A stretch of DNA of 64,000 nucleotides from Natronobiforma cellulositropha. Its GTDB lineage: Archaea; Halobacteriota; Halobacteria; Halobacteriales; Natrialbaceae. The notes below the pieces were generated by a model. It saw nothing but the letters and a program-made list of their open reading frames with translations, was not told the DNA's origin and did no database searches. This document shows, piece by piece, positions 34,688 through 43,120 of this stretch. The translations under genes were made by a program, and so were the position numbers. The stretch covers positions 1,920-65,919 of the forward strand of contig NZ_JANZXN010000020.1 in NCBI RefSeq assembly GCF_025629245.1, written 5' to 3'. Position 1 is the first letter of the stretch, and each line of letters starts with the position of its first letter.

Positions 34688-35875
34688 ATGGAGTCGATCA
34701 GCGAGGCGTTCACCGCCGACTATCACGGCTGTGACCTCGTCTACGGCAGCGGGTGCATCGAGCGACTGGGCGCGTACCTCGAGCGGAACGGACTCGAGCG
34801 CGCCCTCGTGATCTGTGGATCGAACGTCGGCGCGAACGAGGCGGTGATCGGTCCGCTCCGGCGCGGACTCGGCGAGCGGCTCGTCGGTATCTTCGACGAG
34901 ACGACGCCGGCGAAGGTCGCGCAGACCGTCTACGACGGCGTGGCGGCCGTCGAAGAGTTCGAACCCGACGTGCTGATCGGTGTCGGTGGCGGGAGCAGTC
35001 TGGACGTCGCCCGGCAGGTGAGCGTCTTCGCCGTCGACGGGCGCGCTCGAGCGACCTTCGACGACGCACTCCTCGCCGGTGAGGAGGTCTCACCGGACCC
35101 GGACGAGACACAGCGGCCGGTGATCGTCGTCCCCACGACGTTCGCCGGAGCGGACATCTCAGCCGGTGGCTCTATCGAGTTCGTCGACGCGGCCGACTCG
35201 CCGTCCGGCCAGCCGCTGTTTCTCAGCGGCGAGGCGATGCCGATCGCGGCGGTCTACGACCCCGTCCTGTTCGAGGCGACGCCGAGCGGAGCGATCGCTG
35301 GCTCGGTGATGAACGGCTTCAACAAGGGAATCGAGACGATCTACGGCCGGGACGCGAATCCACTCGCCGACGCGAACGCGATCCACAGCCTGCGGATACT
35401 GCGCGAGGCACTCCCGAAGGTCGCAGACGGCGACCGAGCGGGGATGGAGCGTGCGGTCGTCGGGCTGTTGCTCGCCCAGCTCGAGCGCCAGACCTCGGTT
35501 ATCCACGCCTTCGCCCACGGCCTCTCTCGCAACTACCCCGTCCAGCAGGGAACGATTCACGCCGTGCTCGCCCCGCACGTCCTGCGCTACGTCTTCGAGC
35601 GCGTCGACGCCCGCCGGGACGTCCTCGCTCAGGGGTTCGGTCTCGACCCGGACACCCCTGCCGACGAACTGGCCGACTGCATCGTCGCCGAGGTGGTCGC
35701 GGTTCGAGACGCCTTCGACCTGCCGACGCGCCTGCGAGAGATCGGGGCCGTCGATCGAGGGGACGTCCCGGAAATCGCGGCGTTCATCCGTGACGACCCG
35801 CCGATGGCGCGCGGGCCGACGGAACTCGAGGTGAGCGCCGACGAGATCGAGGCGGTGTTACGCGAGGCGTGGTGA
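34688..35875 (+). CDS. Iron-containing-alcohol-dehydrogenase family, maleylacetate-reductase-like
   Basis: 395 residues. The NAD-binding loop GVGGGSSLDVAR and the region IVVPTTFAGADIS are clear. In metal-dependent members the ligands are Asp and His in an DALTHAIE-type stretch and two later His. Here the first stretch reads MNGFNKGIETIYG, so Asp is Asn and His is Lys, while the later HAFAHGL and GTIHAVLAP His are kept. Maleylacetate reductases of aromatic degradation also have Asn at the first site. The enzyme may work without metal. A TATA-like GGGTTATCC lies 24-32 bases before ATG 34688. Confidence 0.82.
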   Translation: MESISEAFTADYHGCDLVYGSGCIERLGAYLERNGLERALVICGSNVGANEAVIGPLRRGLGERLVGIFDETTPAKVAQTVYDGVAAVEEFEPDVLIGVGGGSSLDVARQVSVFAVDGRARATFDDALLAGEEVSPDPDETQRPVIVVPTTFAGADISAGGSIEFVDAADSPSGQPLFLSGEAMPIAAVYDPVLFEATPSGAIAGSVMNGFNKGIETIYGRDANPLADANAIHSLRILREALPKVADGDRAGMERAVVGLLLAQLERQTSVIHAFAHGLSRNYPVQQGTIHAVLAPHVLRYVFERVDARRDVLAQGFGLDPDTPADELADCIVAEVVAVRDAFDLPTRLREIGAVDRGDVPEIAAFIRDDPPMARGPTELEVSADEIEAVLREAW

Positions 35876-35952
35876 GCACGATCGTGAGCGTGGTGAAGTG
35901 GTGATCACGAACGCGACGAACCGGTCCGTGCGACCTCGAGACGGCCGGCCGC

Positions 35953-36939
35953 TCACTCGTGGCCGGTGATCGGAATCGGCTCGTAGGGTTCTTCGAGGTA
36001 GGCGAGGTCGTCACTCGAGAGGTCGATCTCGAGCGCTTCCACCGCGTCGTCTAAGTGGTCGGTGCTGGTGGTGCCGACGATGGGGACGGTGACGCAGTCG
36101 GTGTGCAAGAGCCAGGCGATAGCGATCTGGGCCATCGAGACGCCGTGTCGGTCGGCCAGTTCCTCGACGCGCTCGTTGATCTCGATGTTCCCCCCGGCGT
36201 CGTAGGGGCGCTCGTGTAAGAGCGAGTCCGTCTCGCCGCGGCTCGTGGCCCTCGTCTCCCGGTGAGGGCGAGCGAGAAAGCCCTTCGCGAGCGGACTCCA
36301 GGCCATGACGCCGACGCCCTCGTTCGCACAGAGCGGGAGCATCTCGCGTTCTTCCTCGCGGTAGACGAGGCTGTAGTGATTCTGCATCGTCGCGAAGCGC
36401 TCGAGACCCGCCCGGTCGGCGGTGGTGAGCGCCCGCTGGAACTGGTGGGCCCACATGGAGGAGGCACCGACGTAGCGCACCTTGTTGCGCCGCACCAGGT
36501 CGTCGAGGGCGCGTACGGTCTCCTCGATGGGGGTGTCGTAGTCCCAGCGGTGGATCTGATAGAGGTCGATGGTGTCCATCCCGAGGCGCTCGAGGCTGGC
36601 TTCGACCTCCTGTTCGATCGTCTTCCGCGAGAGACCGCTCGCGTTCGGGTGAGCGTCCTTTGCGGGGTCGTTGTAGACCTTCGTGGCGACGACCATCTCG
36701 TCGCGGTCGTACTCCGAGAGGACGGAGCCGAGGACGCGCTCTGAGTCGCCCCACGAGTAGGAGTTCGAGGTGTCGAAGAAGGTGATCCCCAGGTCGATGG
36801 CGTGTTCGAGAATCTCGATGCTCTCTGCCTCGCTGAGCGTCCACTCGTACTTCTCGCTCGAGTCGAGACCGAAGGTCATACAGCCCAGACAGATGCGACT
36901 CACCTGCATGCCTGTGTTGCCGAGGGTAGTGTACTCCAC
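35953..36939 (-). CDS. Aldo/keto reductase, paralogue of 9368-10354
   Basis: 328 residues starting at a GTG (36939), chosen because VEYTTLGNTG aligns exactly with the N terminus of the other AKR (MEYTTLGSTG). The catalytic tetrad is Asp56 and Tyr61 (TFFDTSNSYS), Lys87 (VVATKVYND) and His130 (DLYQIHR). The gene lies 70 bases downstream of the AOR gene on the same strand, so the two may be cotranscribed, coupling aldehyde oxidation with aldehyde or ketone reduction. Substrate unknown. The end EEPYEPIPITGHE mirrors EEPYEPTAVIGHD in the paralogue. Confidence 0.9.
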   Translation of the reverse strand: MEYTTLGNTGMQVSRICLGCMTFGLDSSEKYEWTLSEAESIEILEHAIDLGITFFDTSNSYSWGDSERVLGSVLSEYDRDEMVVATKVYNDPAKDAHPNASGLSRKTIEQEVEASLERLGMDTIDLYQIHRWDYDTPIEETVRALDDLVRRNKVRYVGASSMWAHQFQRALTTADRAGLERFATMQNHYSLVYREEEREMLPLCANEGVGVMAWSPLAKGFLARPHRETRATSRGETDSLLHERPYDAGGNIEINERVEELADRHGVSMAQIAIAWLLHTDCVTVPIVGTTSTDHLDDAVEALEIDLSSDDLAYLEEPYEPIPITGHE

Positions 36940-37009
36940 GCAGGGCCATTCGCGCCGAGGACGAAAAACTAGCCGGTGAGAACACGCGGTGTGGGGTCGG
37001 TCTCGGTGG

Positions 37010-38695
37010 TCAGTCGTCTGCCGGGGCACCGCCCTCGAGCGCCGCCTCAGGGACCGTTCCGTCGTCGTTCCAGCCGCGAGCCTCGTAGTAGGCCGTCAGC
37101 GCCTCCTCGAAGCCGGGGAGGTCCTCGGCGTAGGGTAGCGTGTCGTCGGCGCGGTCGAAGCCGCGTTCGTTGTTGAAGCGCCGCTCCATGTCGACGACGC
37201 GGCCGCCGATCTCGAGGAGGTCTTCGAACGCGGCGTCGAGCAGCGTCGAGAGACGCTCGGGCGAGACGAAGTTCCGGGAGAACTTACAGAGGACGGCGCT
37301 GTCTTTGATCGCGTTCTCGTTTTCCTTCTCGACGACCTTCGGGGGTTTGCCCTCGAGTCCCGCGGGTTCGAGCATCTGGTCCTCGTCGACGAGCGGGTAC
37401 TCGAGCGGGTAGAACTCGGCGTACATGTGGTCTGCACCGCGGTTCGAGGTGGCGAAGGCGAGACCCTGGCCGTTGAGTTTGCGGCCGTCGTGGGCGGGGA
37501 ACTCCATGCCCTTGACCGTCCAGTTCTCGACGCCGAGCTCCGTGTGACAGCGGGCGACGCCCTCGGCGAGCGTATCGCCGATGCCCTCGCGGTGGGCGAT
37601 CTTCTCGACGGTCTCGTGGATCAACGCGGCGTTGCCGAACTCGTCTTCGGCGGCGAGGTAGGCGGCGACGGTGTCGCCACAGGAGATGGTGTCGAGACCG
37701 AGTTCGTCACACAGTTTGTTCGACTGCATCACGTCGACGATGTCGTCGATACCCGAGTTCGACCCGAAGGCCATCACCGTCTCGTACTCCGGTCCCTCCG
37801 TCACGAGGTCGCGCTCTTCGTCTTTCGTCGGGAGTTTACAGGCGAAGGCACACGCAGAACAGGTTCCCTTGCGGTACTTCTTCTCCTCGACACGGTCGCC
37901 GCTGATGCCCTCAGCGCCGTCGAACGACAGTTCCGAGAAGTAGTGCGTCGGCAGCGCCTCGACCTCGTTGGCGAACTCCGTCATCGAGGAGGTGCCCTGG
38001 CGACGCATGATGTGGTCGGAGGTCGCCGCCTCGCGGTGGACGTCCATCTGGAGCGCCGGGAGGTCGACCGTCCGCGTCGAGTCACCGTCGAAGGTGATCG
38101 CCTTCACGTTCTTCGAACCCAGGACCGCGCCGAGACCACCACGGCCGAAGGCACGTTCTCTCGAGGTCATCAGCGAGGCGAAGCGCACGAGATTCTCGCC
38201 CCCGGGACCGATACAGACGTTGTGGTCCTCGGCGAGACCGTACTCCTCCTCGAGATAAGCGCAGGTCGCTGAGGTCTCTGCGCCCTCGAGTTCGGGGACG
38301 GGGTGGAACTCGACGCCCTCGTCGGTGACGGAGACGACGAGGAGGTCGTCGCTCGCGCCGGTGATTTCGACGGCTCCGTAGCCGGTCGCGGTGAAGTTCC
38401 GCGAGAGAAAGCCCCCAGCGTTCGAAGAGAGCAGGCCGTTCGTCAGCGGCGAGACGCTGGTGGCGGACATCCGCCCGGTGAAACTCATCGTCGCGTGCTG
38501 GAACGGTCCCGTCGCGAAGACGACCCGGTTCTCCGGTCCCAGCGGGTCGACGTCGAACGGCGTTCTGTCGTAGACGAGTTTCGTTCCGACTCCCCGGCCA
38601 CCGATGTAGTTCTCGAGAACGTCGTCGATCTCTTCTGTGTGGTACTCGCGCGACCCGACGTCGATAGACAGGAGTGGTCCCGCCGTGTGTTTCAT
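37010..38695 (-). CDS. Aldehyde ferredoxin oxidoreductase family (tungsten/molybdopterin enzyme)
   Basis: 561 residues. N-terminal domain with LENYIGGRGVGTKLVYDRTP and FTGRMSATSVSPLTNGLLSSNAGG; the 4Fe-4S binding segment is CSACAFACKLP, with a later conserved Cys in LGLDTISCGDTVAAYL. These are hallmarks of AOR-type enzymes that oxidise aldehydes (or related groups) with ferredoxin as acceptor, using a bis-pterin tungsten cofactor. No cofactor-insertion genes or dedicated ferredoxin are adjacent, but a 3-Cys ferredoxin is 8 kb away. The start at 38695 (MKHTAGPLLSIDV) is standard; an upstream Met adds unconserved residues. A 515-base gene-free divergent region lies upstream. Confidence 0.93.
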   Translation of the reverse strand: MKHTAGPLLSIDVGSREYHTEEIDDVLENYIGGRGVGTKLVYDRTPFDVDPLGPENRVVFATGPFQHATMSFTGRMSATSVSPLTNGLLSSNAGGFLSRNFTATGYGAVEITGASDDLLVVSVTDEGVEFHPVPELEGAETSATCAYLEEEYGLAEDHNVCIGPGGENLVRFASLMTSRERAFGRGGLGAVLGSKNVKAITFDGDSTRTVDLPALQMDVHREAATSDHIMRRQGTSSMTEFANEVEALPTHYFSELSFDGAEGISGDRVEEKKYRKGTCSACAFACKLPTKDEERDLVTEGPEYETVMAFGSNSGIDDIVDVMQSNKLCDELGLDTISCGDTVAAYLAAEDEFGNAALIHETVEKIAHREGIGDTLAEGVARCHTELGVENWTVKGMEFPAHDGRKLNGQGLAFATSNRGADHMYAEFYPLEYPLVDEDQMLEPAGLEGKPPKVVEKENENAIKDSAVLCKFSRNFVSPERLSTLLDAAFEDLLEIGGRVVDMERRFNNERGFDRADDTLPYAEDLPGFEEALTAYYEARGWNDDGTVPEAALEGGAPADD

Positions 38696-39210
38696 GGACG
38701 GTGTATCCACCCGAACCCGCAAAACGATACCGGTTCCGAGAGTGTCCGGTCGGGGCGAGACGACCGCATGACAGATGGTTCACAACGAAGACAAGTCTAT
38801 TATAAATGATGAAATAGTATCTGATAGGTTTTGGCTGATCCACTCGCGATCGACGTACACGAATCGCCCAGACAGGTTCGAGAAACGGGCCGAAAAAACC
38901 TCGATCGAGGGCATCACGAGGGAGCACCCTCGAGCACCGGCACCGGGGTGTTGTGCGGTAAAGTGTGGGTTCACGAGCAGACAGTCCTTCGTGTCCGACC
39001 GGAGCCAGGGGTGAGGATACGACGAGAGGTCCAGCCGAATTGTCCAATAGTTCGTAGTTATTCTATAAATAGACATTTTCACAATATATGCGTATTATCG
39101 ATACTATCCGCCGGGCCAGTGCGGTGTCGGCTCCGAATGCAGCGCACTCGAGCCGAACCTGACAACGAACCTGACACAACGACCATGTATGGCCCGCTCG
39201 AGCGTCCGGT
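38696..39210. other. 515-base divergent gene-free region with two AT-rich patches
   Basis: Lies between two divergent genes. Two AT-rich patches (about 38782-38830, CTATTATAAATGATG; and 39045-39105, TCTATAAATAGACATTTTCAC) could be promoters for the flanking genes or for an RNA. A palindrome CCTCGATCGAGG (38899-38910) and a small hairpin CGAGGG-AGCA-CCCTCG follow. Short open frames here have no recognisable motif and an untypical composition. Confidence 0.6.
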
Positions 39211-40287
39211 ATGAAGCGCCACCTCGCACTCGTGCTCGTCGCGGTGTTGCTCGTCCTCGCAGGCTGTGCGGAGGGCGTCGAGACGGGCGGGGACGACCTC
39301 GGAGGGGGAGTCGACGTGCCGGGTGACGAACCGGCGGCCGACGCCGAGAGGGCGGAAGGCGACGGCGGCGAATCTGAGGAGACCGCGGCCGTCGACGGCG
39401 AACTCGAGATTCACCACATCGACGTCGGCCAGGCCGACGCGACACTGTTCGTCGCGCCCTCCGGCGAGACGATGCTCGTCGACTCCGGCGACTGGCGCAA
39501 CGGCGGCGCCGACGTGATCGCCTATCTCGAGGCGCGCGGAATCGAGCGTCTCGACCACCTCGTCGCGACGCACGGCCACGCCGACCACATCGGCGGCCAC
39601 GACGCGGTGATCGAACACTTCGAGACCGAGGGCGAGGGCATCGGGCGGGCCTACGATTCGGGCGTCGCGGCCACCAGCCAGACCTACGAGCGCTACCTCG
39701 ACGCGGTCGAAGCGCACGACGTAGACCTGGTACTCGTCGAGGAGGGCGACCAGTTCACCCTCGGCGAGGCGACCGTCGAGGTGTTCAACCCGCCCGCCGG
39801 TGACAGCGGGACGGACCTCCACTACAACAGCGTGACGCTCGCGGTGCACTTCGGCAGCGTCACCTACCTCACGACGGGCGACGCAGAAGACGACGCCGAA
39901 GCGCGGATGGCTGAGTCGGTCGGCGGCGGCCTGGCGGCAGACGTCTACCACGCTGGCCACCACGGCTCGTCGACCTCCTCGACGCCGCCGTTTCTCGAGC
40001 ACGTCGTCCCCGAAGTGGCAATCATCTCGAGTGCGTTCGACTCACAGTACGGCCACCCACACGACGAGGTGCTCGAGGCGTTCGCCGAGCGGGGCGTCGA
40101 GACCTACTGGACCGGTGTCCACGGCGATATCGTCCTGCGGACCGACGGTGAGAGCTACGAGGTAGAGACCGAACACGCGTTCTCGAGCGATGCAGGGGAC
40201 CTCTTAGCCGAGAAGCCTCGAGACGACGCGCAGGCGTCGCTCGGGCCAGTCGGTGGCGTCGCTGCGACGCCGGTGGTGAGCCGATGA
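39211..40287 (+). CDS. ComEC/Rec2-like MBL-fold lipoprotein
   Basis: 358 residues: a Sec-type lipoprotein signal (MKRHLALVLVAVLLVLAGC, lipobox LAGC), an acidic linker, then the MBL domain of the ComEC/Rec2 C-terminal kind, with IHHIDVGQADATLF, the metal motif THGHADHIGGHDAV, LTTGDAEDDAE and YHAGHHGSSTSS. Lipid anchoring puts it outside the membrane. Family members hydrolyse phosphodiester or nucleic-acid-like substrates; no DNA-uptake channel is encoded beside it. The stop overlaps the start of the DUF3006 gene (ATGA), a pairing commonly seen in haloarchaea. Confidence 0.9.
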   Translation: MKRHLALVLVAVLLVLAGCAEGVETGGDDLGGGVDVPGDEPAADAERAEGDGGESEETAAVDGELEIHHIDVGQADATLFVAPSGETMLVDSGDWRNGGADVIAYLEARGIERLDHLVATHGHADHIGGHDAVIEHFETEGEGIGRAYDSGVAATSQTYERYLDAVEAHDVDLVLVEEGDQFTLGEATVEVFNPPAGDSGTDLHYNSVTLAVHFGSVTYLTTGDAEDDAEARMAESVGGGLAADVYHAGHHGSSTSSTPPFLEHVVPEVAIISSAFDSQYGHPHDEVLEAFAERGVETYWTGVHGDIVLRTDGESYEVETEHAFSSDAGDLLAEKPRDDAQASLGPVGGVAATPVVSR

Positions 40288-40562
40288 GCGAGACCTACAC
40301 GGCGACGCTGGATCGGATCGTCGACGGCGAGTGGGCCGTGCTGTTGCTCGAGGACGAGGGTGAGACGGTCGACCAGCTCGACGTCCCCCTCGAGCGGCTA
40401 CCCGCGGAGGGGCGAGACGAGGGAGCGGTGTTCGAGGTGCAACTCGAGGCGGGTAACCTCCGTGAGCTTCGGTACCGGGACGAGGAGACACACTCGCGCC
40501 GGGCGCGCGCCCAGGAGCGTCTCGAGCGACTCTCGGAACGGCTCTCTGAGCGAGACTCCTAA
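40284..40562 (+). CDS. DUF3006-family protein
   Basis: 92 residues, opening YTATLDRIVDGEWAVLLLEDEGETVDQ, the typical DUF3006 start (small beta-barrel-like domain), and ending in a basic/acidic helix (RARAQERLERLSERLSER). It overlaps the MBL lipoprotein gene by 4 bases (ATGA), so it is translationally coupled. Its 3' end overlaps the stop of the convergent methyltransferase gene by 3 bases. Function is unknown; the recurring partnership with ComEC-like MBL proteins suggests it helps or regulates them. Confidence 0.85.
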   Translation: MSETYTATLDRIVDGEWAVLLLEDEGETVDQLDVPLERLPAEGRDEGAVFEVQLEAGNLRELRYRDEETHSRRARAQERLERLSERLSERDS

Positions 40563-41047
40563 CTGAGCCGCGGCAGCCACCGGGGAACGCGCTCACAGTA
40601 GCGCTCGAAGGTCTCGCCGTGTTTCTCCCGCAGGTGCGGCTCTTCGTAGCCGACGACGCGGTTGTGAAAGCCGAGCGCGCAGCCAGCGGCCCACCAGCAG
40701 ACGAACAGGGAGCGATACAACAACGCTTGGCCGACGACACAGAGGACGACCGCGACGTACATCGGATTGCGAACGTGGGCGTACACCCCGCCAGCGACGA
40801 GTTCCTCGGGTTCGTCGACCGGGGCTGGCGTCCCCTCGCCCTCGTCGGCGAAGCGCCAGGCGGTGTGCGCGTACAGCACGAGTCCGCTGACGAGCGAGAC
40901 GACGCCGAGTACGTCACTGAGACGGCTCTCGAGCGGAAACTCGAGGCTGTCCGCTCGAGCGAGCACCCAGGGGATCAGTCCGGCGACGACGCCGGGGACG
41001 GTCAGTGAGAACAGCACTGTCTTCAGGAGCTGGAACGGTGTCGGCAT
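40559..41047 (-). CDS. Isoprenylcysteine carboxyl methyltransferase-like membrane protein
   Basis: 162 residues with about four hydrophobic helices and the family's C-terminal signature: AHVRNPMYVAVVLCVVGQALLY, then HLREKHGETFERYCERVPRW. This signature marks the ICMT/PEMT-like methyltransferases (SAM-dependent, integral membrane, small). Prokaryotic members are largely uncharacterised; lipid or small-molecule methylation is the expectation. It is convergent with, and overlaps the end of, the DUF3006 gene. Confidence 0.85.
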   Translation of the reverse strand: MPTPFQLLKTVLFSLTVPGVVAGLIPWVLARADSLEFPLESRLSDVLGVVSLVSGLVLYAHTAWRFADEGEGTPAPVDEPEELVAGGVYAHVRNPMYVAVVLCVVGQALLYRSLFVCWWAAGCALGFHNRVVGYEEPHLREKHGETFERYCERVPRWLPRLS

Positions 41048-41158
41048 GGACGAGCGTACGACGGCGCTACCAAGGAAGGTTGCGGCCCCTGCAGGCTCGC
41101 CCGAGACCGGTCGGTAGGGAAGGAGAAGCCAGAGAGTGCAGACAGCCCTTCCGTGTTA

Positions 41159-41169
41159 AATTATATATA
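41159..41169 (+). promoter_or_regulatory. TATA region of the cohesin/dockerin-type protein gene
   Basis: AATTATATATA 29-39 bases before ATG 41198; a second AT-rich AAATATAAG lies at 41179-41187, nearer the start. Confidence 0.6.
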
Positions 41170-41197
41170 GCATTGGTAAAATATAAGTAAAATAGTC

Positions 41198-43120
41198 ATG
41201 GGATTCGACACGATGGGCGACGGCGAGCCGGACCGGGACGGGCGGCCGCAGCAGGGCGAACACACGGACTCGAGGTCTCGAGAGAGTGTGACGTCCCGGC
41301 GGGCCGTTCTGAACGCACTCGGGGTGAGTACGGCCGTCGCAGTGGGGGCAGGCACCGTCCAGGGAGTAACGGCGGAACCGACGGCCGCCGGGAGTGAGAC
41401 GGCCGGGCCGACACCACCGACGAACCTCGAAGCGAGTCCGCCGCCGGCGGGAGAGGGTATCGAACTCTCGTGGGATGGAGTCGACGAGCCGTGTCGCGAC
41501 TCGCTCTCACACTACGTGATCACGCGAACAGGTGACGCGGTGGAGACCGTCCCCGCGGGAGTCACCCGGGCGCGAGTCGACGCGTCGGCCAGCGACGGGC
41601 AGACCGTCTACGGCGTGAGCGCGGTCGACGAGTACGGACTCGAGTCGGAAGCGGCGACGGTCGAGGCGACGGCCGCGGCCACGACGCCCGACGCACGGGT
41701 GAGTCTGGTTCCGGGAACCGACATGCTCGATGTCGATGAGATCGACGTCGGCGACTCGGTCCCCGCCGAACTCGTCCTCCGTCCGAGAGCGGGCGAGACG
41801 GTCGACCTCGAGGGGTTCAGCGCGGACGTGTGGGCGTCGACGCCGTGTGCGGTGGCGTTCACGTCGATGGGGTACGGCGACGGGTTCACCTCGGTCGAAC
41901 CGCCGGCGTACTCGAGCGACAACGATGGGGTCGTACTCACCGCTGGCGGCTTCACCGGCGAGGTCGACGACGAGGTGGTGCTCGCGACGATCCTGGTCGA
42001 GGGACGGGGCGTCGCAGCGACGGAACTGTACGTCGAGAATCTCGAGGTCACAGCCGACGGTGGAGAGTCCATCGACGCGGCAAACGACTGGACGACGCTC
42101 CCCGTCGAAGCGCCGGCAGAGGAGGTTCCCGACGCGCCGTCGAACCTCGAAATTCGGCAGGGCATCAGTACCAGAGCCGACGTGTTCTGGGACGGCGTCG
42201 ACGACCCCTGTGACCCCTCGCTCTCACACTACTCGATAACCATCGACGGCGTCGAAGCGAAGACGGTCCCAATCGGCACCGAGTCGGCGACGATCAGGCT
42301 CCAGGCAGACACCTTCACCGTCGGTGTCGAGACCGTCGACGGAGACGGCAGGACGTCGGTCGCGGCGACCGATACGTTCGGAGGTCTCGCCGTCGCAGAT
42401 CCGGGAACACTCCTCCGGGTCGAACTCCCCCGCGAGCGGATCGAACCCGGCGAGACCATCGAGGCACCGATCGTCCTCAGCGAACTGATCGGAACGATCC
42501 CACCCCACTTCGGGTTCGAGATCGACGTCAGCGTGAGCGCACCCTGTGCGGCGACGATCACGGATGCGTCGTACCCGCGTGCGTACCCGATCCCGGACGA
42601 TCTCGACCTGCCGGAGGACCCCCTCGAGTACCCGGAACTGCTCCCGTACGACGACGATCCGTACGTCGTCGAACCGACGCCGCCAGCGGTCGCCGACGAC
42701 GGGTCGTCGGTAACGCTCGCCGTCGACCTGTTCAGCCGCGGGCTCGAGACGGCCGATCTCGTGATCGCGACCGTCGAACTGACCGGCCAGGCCGACGGCC
42801 ACACGGAGATCGAAACCAGCGTGAGAGCGCTCGACGCCGACGCACCGATGAACGTACTGCCCCGCTGGGAGACGCTCGAGGTCGACGACAGCCCGACACC
42901 TCCACCGATCGGCGACAACGAGAATCCCCCGCAGGACCTCGACGGTGACGGACGCTACCGCGACGTCAACGGCAACGGCAGGCTCGACTTCGACGACGTC
43001 GTCACGTTCTACCAGCACATCGACGAGCCAGCGGTGACGGCGTACCCCGACGCCTACGACTTCGACGGCAGCGGCGAACTCAGTTTCAAGGATGTGATTG
43101 CGTTGGTCGAACGGGTGTAA
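41198..43120 (+). CDS. Secreted protein with fibronectin-III-like, cohesin-like and dockerin-type domains
   Basis: 640 residues. Tat signal: twin Arg in SRRAVLNALGVSTAVAVGAG, near residue 32. Then, by rough position: FnIII-like 65-155 (LSWDGVDEPCRDSLSHYVI), a cohesin-like beta-sandwich 165-305 with VSLVPGTDMLDVDEIDVGD, FnIII-like 308-398 (FWDGVDDPCDPSLSHYSI), a second cohesin-like domain 400-560, and a C-terminal dockerin type I (DVNGNGRLDFDDVVTFY and YDFDGSGELSFKDVIALV) with two calcium loops. The two FnIII/cohesin pairs are a tandem duplication. Cohesin-like plus dockerin in one chain suggests self-assembly, which is inference. No catalytic domain is seen. Confidence 0.85.
   Translation: MGFDTMGDGEPDRDGRPQQGEHTDSRSRESVTSRRAVLNALGVSTAVAVGAGTVQGVTAEPTAAGSETAGPTPPTNLEASPPPAGEGIELSWDGVDEPCRDSLSHYVITRTGDAVETVPAGVTRARVDASASDGQTVYGVSAVDEYGLESEAATVEATAAATTPDARVSLVPGTDMLDVDEIDVGDSVPAELVLRPRAGETVDLEGFSADVWASTPCAVAFTSMGYGDGFTSVEPPAYSSDNDGVVLTAGGFTGEVDDEVVLATILVEGRGVAATELYVENLEVTADGGESIDAANDWTTLPVEAPAEEVPDAPSNLEIRQGISTRADVFWDGVDDPCDPSLSHYSITIDGVEAKTVPIGTESATIRLQADTFTVGVETVDGDGRTSVAATDTFGGLAVADPGTLLRVELPRERIEPGETIEAPIVLSELIGTIPPHFGFEIDVSVSAPCAATITDASYPRAYPIPDDLDLPEDPLEYPELLPYDDDPYVVEPTPPAVADDGSSVTLAVDLFSRGLETADLVIATVELTGQADGHTEIETSVRALDADAPMNVLPRWETLEVDDSPTPPPIGDNENPPQDLDGDGRYRDVNGNGRLDFDDVVTFYQHIDEPAVTAYPDAYDFDGSGELSFKDVIALVERV

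Noticed and set aside
38831-39214. A 127-codon frame in the divergent gap before the MBL lipoprotein
   Set aside because: No recognisable motif and a composition not typical of the neighbouring genes; left as non-coding.
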